NCBI RefSeq assembly: GCF_015558675.1
Contig: NZ_JADMOL010000005.1
Location: 124,652 to 188,651 of the forward strand
Source: Paenibacillus sp. 1001270B_150601_E10
Lineage (GTDB): Bacteria; Bacillota; Bacilli; Paenibacillales; Paenibacillaceae
DNA length: 64,000 nucleotides
Direction of reading: 5' to 3'
In this document: piece after piece, positions 56,837-64,000 of the stretch
How positions within the stretch are numbered: position 1 is the first letter of the stretch
Layout: each line of letters starts with the position of its first letter
Position numbers and translations under genes: made by a program
Notes under the pieces: generated by a model
Told to the model about the DNA's origin: nothing
Databases searched by the model: none
The model's input: the letters and a program-made list of their open reading frames with translations, nothing else

Positions 56837-57793
56837 ATGAAAAAGCTTACCTCATCCTTTTATACATGCTTCGGGTTAGGCACCGTCCTCTCATTCATCC
56901 TCTTTGGAATCATGATTGGATGGACGACGACGTCCTTATCCATATTTACACAGATGTTGTACAGCATGACGGTTTGGAGCTTGCTCGGCGGATTCGTATT
57001 CAGCTTTCTCTTATATCAACCACACCGCCCTTACACGCCTATGCCTACAAACAGCCGAATCGAAAACAAGCGTTTGTATTACCAATCGATTATTGGGATT
57101 GGGCTGCTATCTATATTGGTCATTCCATTCCCTCATCAATATCCGCTGACTGAACATCTGCTGCTTCAGCTCCATGTGATACCTGTATGGAAGCCCGAAC
57201 CAGGTTCTACCGTTCACATTACAAGCATCCTTATAATCCTTTTCTTCGTTGCCTGCCTGAGCGCCCTCGTTCAGTCCCTAAGACGAGGAAGAGTGATCGC
57301 CGTTCTATTGGCCTTCATGTTTATAGGTTCTGCGCCTCCGTTCATGTTGGATGCCATTCAAAAGCATGCGGCAAGCGGCATCTACGCCATTCAGTTTGAC
57401 GATACGAGACCATTGTCCACCTGCCAATGGGATTTTACGACCGACGAGGGAAATGGGAGCTGTGTCATTCAAGGAAGAAATCTAAGCTCGACACCGGTCG
57501 TGGCAAAGATTGTTCTATTGTCTTCCGATTGGCAGTCCCAGAATGAGGCATACACGGTACCGAATATTACGCTTCAGCGCGTCGTGTTCGAACCGCATGA
57601 CTTCAGCCGTACCATTCAGATTCACCTCACGCCATCAGACCAGAAGCGTTCGTCAAGCCACATGACAGCCATGAAAGCGAGCTATGACGGTCTTGTTCTG
57701 CTAAGCGAGGATGGACAGCATCGCAACATGTACCACCTGTCCCATCGACCTTTATTCCCTGTTCAGCATCTTCAGATGAACGTGTCACCATAA
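56837..57793 (+). CDS. Membrane protein of unknown function with an extracellular C-terminal domain
   Basis: A 318-residue protein. About five hydrophobic helices occupy residues 8-175 (for example VLSFILFGIMIGW, WSLLGGFVFSFLLY and VIAVLLAFMFIG). The remaining ~140 residues are hydrophilic and beta-rich, with a Cys pair (STCQWDF and GSCVIQ) that could form a disulfide, so this part is probably outside the cell. No family is recognised. GGAGGG precedes the ATG. A lipoprotein gene follows after 72 bp on the same strand and may be co-transcribed. Confidence 0.7.
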   Translation: MKKLTSSFYTCFGLGTVLSFILFGIMIGWTTTSLSIFTQMLYSMTVWSLLGGFVFSFLLYQPHRPYTPMPTNSRIENKRLYYQSIIGIGLLSILVIPFPHQYPLTEHLLLQLHVIPVWKPEPGSTVHITSILIILFFVACLSALVQSLRRGRVIAVLLAFMFIGSAPPFMLDAIQKHAASGIYAIQFDDTRPLSTCQWDFTTDEGNGSCVIQGRNLSSTPVVAKIVLLSSDWQSQNEAYTVPNITLQRVVFEPHDFSRTIQIHLTPSDQKRSSSHMTAMKASYDGLVLLSEDGQHRNMYHLSHRPLFPVQHLQMNVSP

Positions 57794-57865
57794 TGCAGGA
57801 AAATGAAACCATCTCCTCTCAAACAAAGTATTAATAGAAAACAAATCTTTCGAGGGGGCTCATCG

Positions 57866-58309
57866 ATGAAAGTACGTTTACTGGTCCTGCTGCTGCTTGC
57901 AGGCCTCCTGTCCGGCTGCTCTATGCTGGACAATGTGAATCAATCGCTCAATTATGTCACCGAAGCTACGACTTACGTCAATGACGTCTCTAGCTTTGCC
58001 GAACAGCTGCCAAACATGGCTCAGGATGCCTTAACAAATCCGGAAGCGCTCGATCAAGTTACCAATGCTTTTGAGCAAATGAAAGAGCAAATCAATCAGT
58101 TTAATGCGTTGGAGGCGCCTGCCTTCGCTCAGGATATCCACGATCAGCTGAGTCAATACAACGAGACCTTCCTGCAGGAGATTAATACGTATATCACGCA
58201 AATAACGAATAACACCATCGACCTCGAGGCTATCCAGCAGTCCGAGCTGGTGAAGACCATGCAGAGCATTACCGAGCTGACGAATCAGATTCAGCAGCTT
58301 GGACAATAA
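57866..58309 (+). CDS. DUF6376-type lipoprotein
   Basis: A 147-residue lipoprotein with the lipobox LSGC at residues about 16-19 and a mature part of two long amphipathic helices (YVTEATTYVNDVSSFAEQLP, EALDQVTNAFEQMKEQI). The pattern matches the DUF6376 family of Bacillales lipoproteins, of unknown function. GAGGGGG precedes the ATG at 57866; an in-frame ATG at 57803 would put a hydrophilic extension before the signal peptide and is rejected. It lies downstream of the membrane-protein gene and is followed by a strong terminator. Confidence 0.82.
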   Translation: MKVRLLVLLLLAGLLSGCSMLDNVNQSLNYVTEATTYVNDVSSFAEQLPNMAQDALTNPEALDQVTNAFEQMKEQINQFNALEAPAFAQDIHDQLSQYNETFLQEINTYITQITNNTIDLEAIQQSELVKTMQSITELTNQIQQLGQ

Positions 58310-58405
58310 GCAATGGAGATGCAGCCAAGCACTTTCTCCTTGTTGGATCAATGACAAGATGAATCGATCTGACAGGATGCATCTACTGTGCAAATGAAAA
58401 AGCAT

Positions 58406-58435
58406 GCCCTCGTTCTATGAACGTAGGGCTTTTTT
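58406..58435 (+). terminator. Rho-independent terminator
   Basis: GCCCTCGTTC (58406-58415) pairs with GAACG and AGGGC (58419-58429, one-base bulge), followed by T (58430-58435). It ends the membrane protein-lipoprotein pair. Confidence 0.88.
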
Positions 58436-58711
58436 ATTCCAGTTATGCACAAGGTTTGTGCTCAAGGTCTATTGACGGGATGGAAGTGAATATTGCCGAT
58501 TATATAAGCAGCATCTCATGAGCGGGAGCGAGATTCATACTTGGTAACGCCGAGGTACGCGTTGCTTTTACTCGATTCTTTGTCCTTCAGGCAAATCATT
58601 TGAGCATGAATTGTGCATGAACGTTGTGATTTCATCATCATTTGCCCATAATGGAACATAGAATAGCAGAATGAACGTTGAATCGAGTGAACAAAGTGAG
58701 GACGTACACCC
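58436..58711. other. Intergenic region before the SNF2 gene
   Basis: About 280 nt with no supported gene. It should hold the helicase-gene promoter, but no clear -35/-10 pair was found. Confidence 0.35.
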
Positions 58712-61700
58712 ATGAGTCATGCCCTGTCATTATCCGATATCAAAAGTTTATGCGGAACGAGCGCCTATCGCAGAGGCGAAGCTTATTTTAGAGAGCACCG
58801 CGTTAAAAAAGAAGAATATCGCACCAGTGACGGCGTCTATCAGGCTATTGTGCGCGGAGCGGACCCTTATCATGTTCGCATTGTGTTTGAAGGAGATAAG
58901 GTGACCCAAGCTTCCTGCACCTGCCCGGCCTACGGCACATACCGTTCCTATTGCAAGCACATCGCAGCCACCCTGTTCGATATCCGCTCCATGGAACGAG
59001 GGGAGCACGCAGGCGCTGCGACTGGATCGGAGGGGGCTGCAGCCCGAATGAAGCCATCTCCTGCACAGGTCGCCGCCTCCCAGCTTATTTCCTTATTCGA
59101 GGGAGGAAGTGAAGAGGAAGCACTGCTCTTAAGCGAAGAGGAAGCGGAGGCACGTATCCCGCTAACCGTAGAGTATACCTGCCGCTTCGTGCAGCCGATC
59201 TCGCAGCCTCCGCAGTTTGCCATTGAGCTTAAGCTAGGGACGATACGTACGTACGTTGTCTCGCATATCAAGGAGCTATTGGAGCATATCGCAAGCCAGC
59301 AGGAGTATACGCTTGGCAAGGGCTTCACCTGGGAGCCCTCCTTATATCGCTTCCGCAAGCAGGACGAGGAAGCGCTGCAGGCGCTTAGCGAGCTGTGCAT
59401 GAATGAAACAGCGTACCGGAATGTGATCCAGACGAGCCTGAGCAGCTATGGCGGCGGCGGCTTCTTCAATCAAGGACGAGCGCTCTATATCCCGCCGTTT
59501 GCTTTGCCGCGCATTCTCGCCTTGCTTGCTCATTGCCAGGTGCGATTTGAAGCACATGGCATTGCTTATCCTGGCGTTGTGCTTTCAGAGGAACAGGTCC
59601 CGGTACACTTCCAGTTGTACGAAAATGGACAGGGACTGTATGAGCTGTCCTGTGACGGTCTTGCAGAGCTGGATCTGATTGAGCATTATGGACTTGCGAT
59701 GTCGGGCAGAGAGCTTTATCCGCTTCGTCCGAAGCAGATTCAGCAGCTAAGCGAGATGAAGCAATTAACCAAGACGGCTAATCCCCTGCTCCTTGCAGGC
59801 GAGCAGCTTCCGCTCTTCATGGCACGAGTTGTGCCGGAGTTGGCTAGAATCAGCCACGTTCATATCGACAGAAGCATCGAAGAGCGGCTCGTTCGTGTGC
59901 CGCTTGAGGCGAAGCTCTATCTGGATATGGCGGATCGCAGGCTGCTCGCACGCTTGACCTATCACTACGGCGAAGAGGTTATGGAGCCGATGCAGCAGGA
60001 TCTTGATGATATCGAGCCCACTGAACAGATACGGCTTCGCGACGTCTTGAAGGAAGATCGCATCATGGGCCTGATGGAGCAATCGGCTTTTAAATATAAT
60101 GGAACCTCTCTTTATATGGATCAAGAAGAGGACATCGCGCATTTCTTGTTCTATCTGCTGCCGCGCTTGGAGCGTTGGGTGAGCATCTATACCACGCCTG
60201 CTCTGCAAGGTTCAATGCGTATGAGGAATGCCGCTCCACAGCTGTCTGTGGATGTAGACACCCAGATGAACTGGCTTGATGTTTCCTTCGAGATGGAGGG
60301 CATCCGTGAGGATGAAATGAAGGATCTGCTTACCCATCTCGTGGAGAAAAAGAAATATTATCGCCTTCAGGACGGAGCATACTTGTGGCTCGATGACGCT
60401 CGCTTCCGCAAGATCTCACAGCTGATGAGCGGCATGGGCGTGAAGCAAAAAGAGGTTCAAGGCGCGCACTTTGGCCTGTCGATCACACGGGGCCTATACC
60501 TGCTTGATGAAGAGGACACCTATGGCTCTGCCTCAGTGAAGCTCGGCCAAGATCTGCGCGACCTGCTTGCCAATATCCGCAATCCAGGAAGCCTCCACTT
60601 TGAGGTTCCGGGACCTCTGCAGTCGGTGCTGCGCGACTATCAGCGCACCGGCTATCACTGGATGCGAACGCTCGCGCACTACCGCTTCGGCGGCATTTTG
60701 GCCGATGACATGGGACTTGGGAAGACGCTGCAAAGCATCGCCTTCTTGCAGTCTCAGCTTACGGAAGCGCGTGAAGCGAAGCAGCCGAGCCTCATCGTGG
60801 CTCCAGCCTCCCTGCTGTACAACTGGCAGTATGAACTGTCCCGCTTCGCTCCGGACATCCGTGCCGTTGTCGTCGCTGGCACGAAGGAAGAGCGGCATAC
60901 GCTCATCCAGCCTATGGAGGATAACGCTCATGCAGAGATGACGGACGTGTACATCACGTCCTACCCGCTTCTCCGCCGAGACGTCGAGGCGTATGCTGGC
61001 CTTCGCTTCCGTACCTTGATTCTTGATGAGGCGCAGGCTATCAAGAATCACGCCTCGCAGACGGCGCATGCCGTGAAGCAGCTTAAGGCGATGCAGCGCT
61101 TTGCGCTCACAGGCACTCCAATCGAGAATCGACTTGAGGAGCTGTGGTCGATCTTTGATGCCGTATTCCCAGACCTATTCACCAGCCGACGACACTTCCT
61201 GGAGCTGTCTCGCGAGCATGTCGCGCTTAAGGTGAGACCGTTTATTCTTCGTCGAATGAAGTCGGATGTGCTCACGGAGCTGCCGGAGAAGATCGAGACA
61301 TTGCAGAAAACGGAGCTGTATCCTGATCAAAAGAAGCTGTACTTGGCTTACTTGTCTCAGCTTAAGGAGGAGACCAGAACACAGCTGCGGGAGGATGGCT
61401 TCCAGAAGAGTCGCATGAGAATTCTTGCTGGCCTAACAAGGCTTCGTCAGCTCTGCTGCCACCCATCCTTGTTCCTGAACAATTATGATGGCGGATCCGG
61501 GAAGCTCGAGCTCCTGCTTGAACTGATGCAGGAATGCATCGCAAGCGGCAAGCGCATGCTGATCTTCTCGCAGTTTACAGAGATGCTGAAGGTAATCCGA
61601 TTGGAGCTTGAATCCCAGCTTGGTCTATCCTGCTTCTATCTGGACGGCAATACGCCTTCACGCGAGCGGCTTGAGCTGTGTAATCGATTCAATGAAGGCG

Positions 61701-62023
61701 AGGAATCTGTCTTCCTCATCTCGCTTAAGGCCGGAGGTACAGGACTTAACCTAACTGGTGCAGATACGGTGATCCTGTATGATCTATGGTGGAACCCTGC
61801 CGTTGAACAACAGGCTGCCGATCGTGCCCACCGCATGGGACAGAAGAAGGTTGTCCAGGTTATTCGCCTTGTCACTCAAGGTACGATTGAGGAGAAGATG
61901 GTCGAGCTGCAGCAGCGGAAGAAGGACCTCATCAACGAGGTCATCCATGCCAATGACAGTGAATCCCCATCCATCTTAACCGAACAGGACATTAAGGATC
62001 TGTTGATGCTGGAAGAGATGTAA
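58712..62023 (+). CDS. SWIM-domain SNF2/Rad54-type helicase
   Basis: A 1103-residue DNA-dependent ATPase. The N-terminal SWIM zinc finger has C69, C71, C81 and H83 (SCTCPAYG and YCKHIA). The middle part (about 330-620) fits the bacterial SNF2-associated domain. The SNF2 ATPase follows: Walker A in ADDMGLGKTLQS (about 665-675), DEAQ box ILDEAQAIKN, ALTGTPIENRLEELW, then the helicase C-terminal domain with QFTEML and QQAADRAHRMGQ. Such proteins remodel DNA-protein complexes. It stands alone between two terminators. No RNA polymerase- or restriction-linked partner is nearby. Confidence 0.93.
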   Translation: MSHALSLSDIKSLCGTSAYRRGEAYFREHRVKKEEYRTSDGVYQAIVRGADPYHVRIVFEGDKVTQASCTCPAYGTYRSYCKHIAATLFDIRSMERGEHAGAATGSEGAAARMKPSPAQVAASQLISLFEGGSEEEALLLSEEEAEARIPLTVEYTCRFVQPISQPPQFAIELKLGTIRTYVVSHIKELLEHIASQQEYTLGKGFTWEPSLYRFRKQDEEALQALSELCMNETAYRNVIQTSLSSYGGGGFFNQGRALYIPPFALPRILALLAHCQVRFEAHGIAYPGVVLSEEQVPVHFQLYENGQGLYELSCDGLAELDLIEHYGLAMSGRELYPLRPKQIQQLSEMKQLTKTANPLLLAGEQLPLFMARVVPELARISHVHIDRSIEERLVRVPLEAKLYLDMADRRLLARLTYHYGEEVMEPMQQDLDDIEPTEQIRLRDVLKEDRIMGLMEQSAFKYNGTSLYMDQEEDIAHFLFYLLPRLERWVSIYTTPALQGSMRMRNAAPQLSVDVDTQMNWLDVSFEMEGIREDEMKDLLTHLVEKKKYYRLQDGAYLWLDDARFRKISQLMSGMGVKQKEVQGAHFGLSITRGLYLLDEEDTYGSASVKLGQDLRDLLANIRNPGSLHFEVPGPLQSVLRDYQRTGYHWMRTLAHYRFGGILADDMGLGKTLQSIAFLQSQLTEAREAKQPSLIVAPASLLYNWQYELSRFAPDIRAVVVAGTKEERHTLIQPMEDNAHAEMTDVYITSYPLLRRDVEAYAGLRFRTLILDEAQAIKNHASQTAHAVKQLKAMQRFALTGTPIENRLEELWSIFDAVFPDLFTSRRHFLELSREHVALKVRPFILRRMKSDVLTELPEKIETLQKTELYPDQKKLYLAYLSQLKEETRTQLREDGFQKSRMRILAGLTRLRQLCCHPSLFLNNYDGGSGKLELLLELMQECIASGKRMLIFSQFTEMLKVIRLELESQLGLSCFYLDGNTPSRERLELCNRFNEGEESVFLISLKAGGTGLNLTGADTVILYDLWWNPAVEQQAADRAHRMGQKKVVQVIRLVTQGTIEEKMVELQQRKKDLINEVIHANDSESPSILTEQDIKDLLMLEEM

Positions 62024-62071
62024 GAAGCTGCTTTCAACCATCACAACATGTCTCTATCCGTTAAAATGAAA

Positions 62072-62113
62072 AAAGCCTGCAAGTCCATTTGAACAGTGGC
62101 GCTTGCAGGCTTT
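62072..62113. terminator. Bidirectional terminator
   Basis: AAAGCCTGCAAG (62072-62083) pairs with CTTGCAGGCTTT (62102-62113). Both sides are A/T-rich, so it can end both the helicase gene and the converging kimA gene. Confidence 0.85.
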
Positions 62114-62118
62114 GCTTG

Positions 62119-63936
62119 TTATTGCTGAAAGTGATAAGGAACGGTCGCGATGACCACATCCTTGCGATTGATAAAGTAAGCACGCAGCATGACGCTTGAT
62201 TGATTATGCAGTGCATGCTCCCACCAATGACGTGGTATAAATTGCGGGATAAGTATCGTTACATGATCATGCTCAGACTGCTTGCTCTCGACAATGTCTA
62301 CGAACTTGACAAGCGGACGAATCACGCTGCGATAGCTGGATCGAAGGACAACGAGACGCACCCCCGGATCCCATTCGGCCCATTTTCTCTCCATAAGCTT
62401 AATGTCTTCATCATTGAAGCCTACATATACAGCAACCACATTGTCCGTCAACGACTTGGCATAACTAAGGGAATTCATGACCACTCTGGTAATGCCCGCT
62501 ACTGGGACGACAATCGTATTGCCTTTGGCACTTGGCTTCTCTTCGTGTATATCGATTCGAAGCTCATCGGCGGTGATGAGATAATGCTTATGAATTCGGT
62601 GGAAAATGTACATCACTGTTGGCAGGAAAATAAAGACGACCCACACCTGACTAAACTTCGTGATCAAAAAGATCAGGGAGATCATGAGTGTGGTCAGCAT
62701 TCCCACTGTGTTCACAAGAAATTTCAACAGCCAACCCTGCGGCTTCAGCTTCATCCAGCGAATCATCATGCCTAGCTGAGACAGGGTAAATGGAATAAAT
62801 ACACCGATTGCATACAATGGAATCAGGTTCGCCGTATGACCCCCGAACACCAGTACAAGCAAAGCAGATAGAACGCCAAGAATAATAATCCCGTTGGAGA
62901 AACCAAGCCGGTCTCCGCGTACCATGAACATGCGAGGCATGAACTTATCCTTCGCAAGCATATAGGCGAGCAGCGGGAAAGCGGAATAGGCGGTATTAGC
63001 CGCTAAAAACAAAATTAAGGCCGTTACACCCTGAATGATGTAATAGACGACTCCCCTACCAAATACAGCGCCTGCGATTTGGGAGACAACGGTCTCTTTG
63101 CCATTAGGGACAACACCGTACCAATAAGCCAAGAGGCTGATGCCAAGGAACATGACGCCAAGAATGATACCCATCATAGCGAGCGTTGCTGCTGCATTTT
63201 TCTCCGACGGCTCTCTGAAGTTCGGCACGGCATTCGACATGGCCTCCACCCCCGTAAGAGCAGAACAGCCAGAGCTGAATGCTTTAAGCAGCAGAAATAA
63301 ACTGATATTTGCCGTTGCCGACTCTATATCCGGTACCGCAGCGGTTGCTCCGCCTGCCAAGTACTTCACAACGCCAGATAGGATCAGAATGAAGATCGCC
63401 ACCACAAACAAATAGATTGGGATAGCGAGAACCGAGGCCGACTCCGTCACCCCGCGGAGATTCATAATGGTCAAAAACGTAATCATCAAGATGGCAATGA
63501 TTACTTTGTGATCATGAAGGGCGGGAAAGGCCGATGTAATCGCATCTGTTCCAGCCGAAGAGCTTACCGCTACCGTCAGAATATAATCAATGAGAAGCGA
63601 TCCGCCTGCGAGCAAACCTGTAGATACGCCCAAATTATTTTTGGCAACTATATATGCGCCACCCCCGGTGGGATAGGCAAATATCGTTTGACGATAAGAT
63701 AAGACTAGAATGAGCAGTAAAAGAAGGACTGCAATCGAGATCGGTATCGAATACCAAAAGGCGGCCGTTCCGACCGTGAGCAGGACAATGAGAATCTGCT
63801 CTGTGCCGTAAGCAACGGAAGATAAGGCATCAGAGGATAATACCGCCAGCGCCTTCAGTCGGCCCAGCTTCTCTCCCTCCAGTTCCGTGCTCTTCATCGG
63901 TCTTCCGATCAATAAACGTTTTACTTTACTAGTCAT
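62119..63936 (-). CDS. kimA: KimA-type potassium transporter (APC superfamily)
   Basis: A 605-residue membrane transporter with about twelve helices and a cytoplasmic C-terminal domain (about 455-605). The sequence follows B. subtilis KimA (YdaO) closely in recalled blocks: ALAVLSSDALSSVAYG, FAYPTGGGAYIVAKNNLG, AGTDAITSAFPALHD, LLLKAFSSGCSALTGVEA and, in the C-terminal domain, VVPVAGITRVV. KimA imports K+ with H+ and is inhibited by c-di-AMP. A ribosome site (GAGGG) precedes the ATG. Only 64 nt upstream are in the window, so the c-di-AMP riboswitch usual before such genes cannot be seen. Confidence 0.88.
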   Translation of the reverse strand: MTSKVKRLLIGRPMKSTELEGEKLGRLKALAVLSSDALSSVAYGTEQILIVLLTVGTAAFWYSIPISIAVLLLLLILVLSYRQTIFAYPTGGGAYIVAKNNLGVSTGLLAGGSLLIDYILTVAVSSSAGTDAITSAFPALHDHKVIIAILMITFLTIMNLRGVTESASVLAIPIYLFVVAIFILILSGVVKYLAGGATAAVPDIESATANISLFLLLKAFSSGCSALTGVEAMSNAVPNFREPSEKNAAATLAMMGIILGVMFLGISLLAYWYGVVPNGKETVVSQIAGAVFGRGVVYYIIQGVTALILFLAANTAYSAFPLLAYMLAKDKFMPRMFMVRGDRLGFSNGIIILGVLSALLVLVFGGHTANLIPLYAIGVFIPFTLSQLGMMIRWMKLKPQGWLLKFLVNTVGMLTTLMISLIFLITKFSQVWVVFIFLPTVMYIFHRIHKHYLITADELRIDIHEEKPSAKGNTIVVPVAGITRVVMNSLSYAKSLTDNVVAVYVGFNDEDIKLMERKWAEWDPGVRLVVLRSSYRSVIRPLVKFVDIVESKQSEHDHVTILIPQFIPRHWWEHALHNQSSVMLRAYFINRKDVVIATVPYHFQQ

Positions 63937-64000
63937 GTCGGAGCACCCTCACTTTATTTGGATAAACATCATATAAACACATACATACGTGTCGAAGCTC
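63937..64000. other. Start of the kimA leader (window edge)
   Basis: Only the ribosome-site region of kimA is visible. Any riboswitch would lie to the right of the window. Confidence 0.4.

Noticed and set aside
63937-64000. c-di-AMP riboswitch before kimA
   Set aside because: Expected for this gene type, but only 64 nt of leader are in the window, too little to support it.

Overview
The window looks like a chromosomal segment of a low-to-mid GC Firmicute, most likely Paenibacillus or a close relative in the Paenibacillaceae. This rests on gene content and style, not on a marker gene: Shine-Dalgarno sites of the AGGAGG type before almost every gene, a copper-amine-oxidase-type stalk protein, Lpl-type sugar ABC transporters, many AraC/LacI/DeoR-linked glycosidases, a KimA-type potassium transporter, a YqgV-type thiamine-binding protein and a DUF6376-type lipoprotein. 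No rRNA, tRNA or CRISPR array was seen.

Layout. 1-7.5 kb: end of a membrane protein, a secreted stalk-domain protein, an AraC regulator divergent from a GH2 beta-galactosidase, and a DUF4091/GH123-like protein. 7.5-12.6 kb: the class Ia ribonucleotide reductase genes nrdA-nrdB, preceded by two tandem NrdR-box-like sites and a leader of about 500 nt, then a small YiaA/B-type membrane protein. 12.7-16.2 kb: a compact phosphonate-type ABC transporter operon (phnD-phnC-phnE-phnE). 16.4-25.2 kb: a large secreted multidomain protein, a 5'-nucleotidase, a chemotaxis receptor paired with an autoinducer-synthase-like acyltransferase, and a D,D-carboxypeptidase. 25.5-31.3 kb: LacI regulator with a GH130 phosphorylase, a candidate small RNA, an acetate-type transporter, formate-THF ligase and a thiamine-binding protein. 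31.5-36.8 kb: a fused SDR/alpha-beta hydrolase whose coding sequence carries a run of perfect hairpins, a TetR regulator that may be leaderless, a zinc-ribbon protein, and a catalase under PerR-like boxes.

37.4-45.2 kb is one long minus-strand operon: glycerophosphodiesterase-like protein, an Lpl-type ABC transporter (permease, lipoprotein, permease), a PHP hydrolase, a metallophosphoesterase and a MATE exporter. This reads as uptake and dephosphorylation of a phosphodiester- or sugar-containing substrate. 45.2-49.2 kb is an AT-rich patch of genomic debris: a probable group II intron remnant, an IS-derived element with long terminal inverted repeats, decayed IS3 and IS1182 transposases, and two cargo-like secreted/lipoprotein genes. 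49.2-53.1 kb: DoxX, then a three-gene operon of HAD nucleotidase, LamG-metallophosphoesterase and DeoR regulator. 53.4-58.4 kb: a MarR-regulated drug exporter, a GNAT enzyme, and a membrane protein/lipoprotein pair. 58.7-64 kb: a SWIM/SNF2 helicase and the potassium transporter kimA at the right edge.

Start codons were re-chosen wherever a good Shine-Dalgarno site argued for an internal start. The most unusual observation is the run of ten consecutive inverted repeats (stems up to 14 bp) in a GC-rich block inside the SDR/hydrolase gene. Other notable points are the autoinducer-synthase-like gene with a perfect 20-bp palindrome at its promoter, the promoter-hairpin-terminator unit downstream of the GH130 gene, and the two phosphatase-rich operons.
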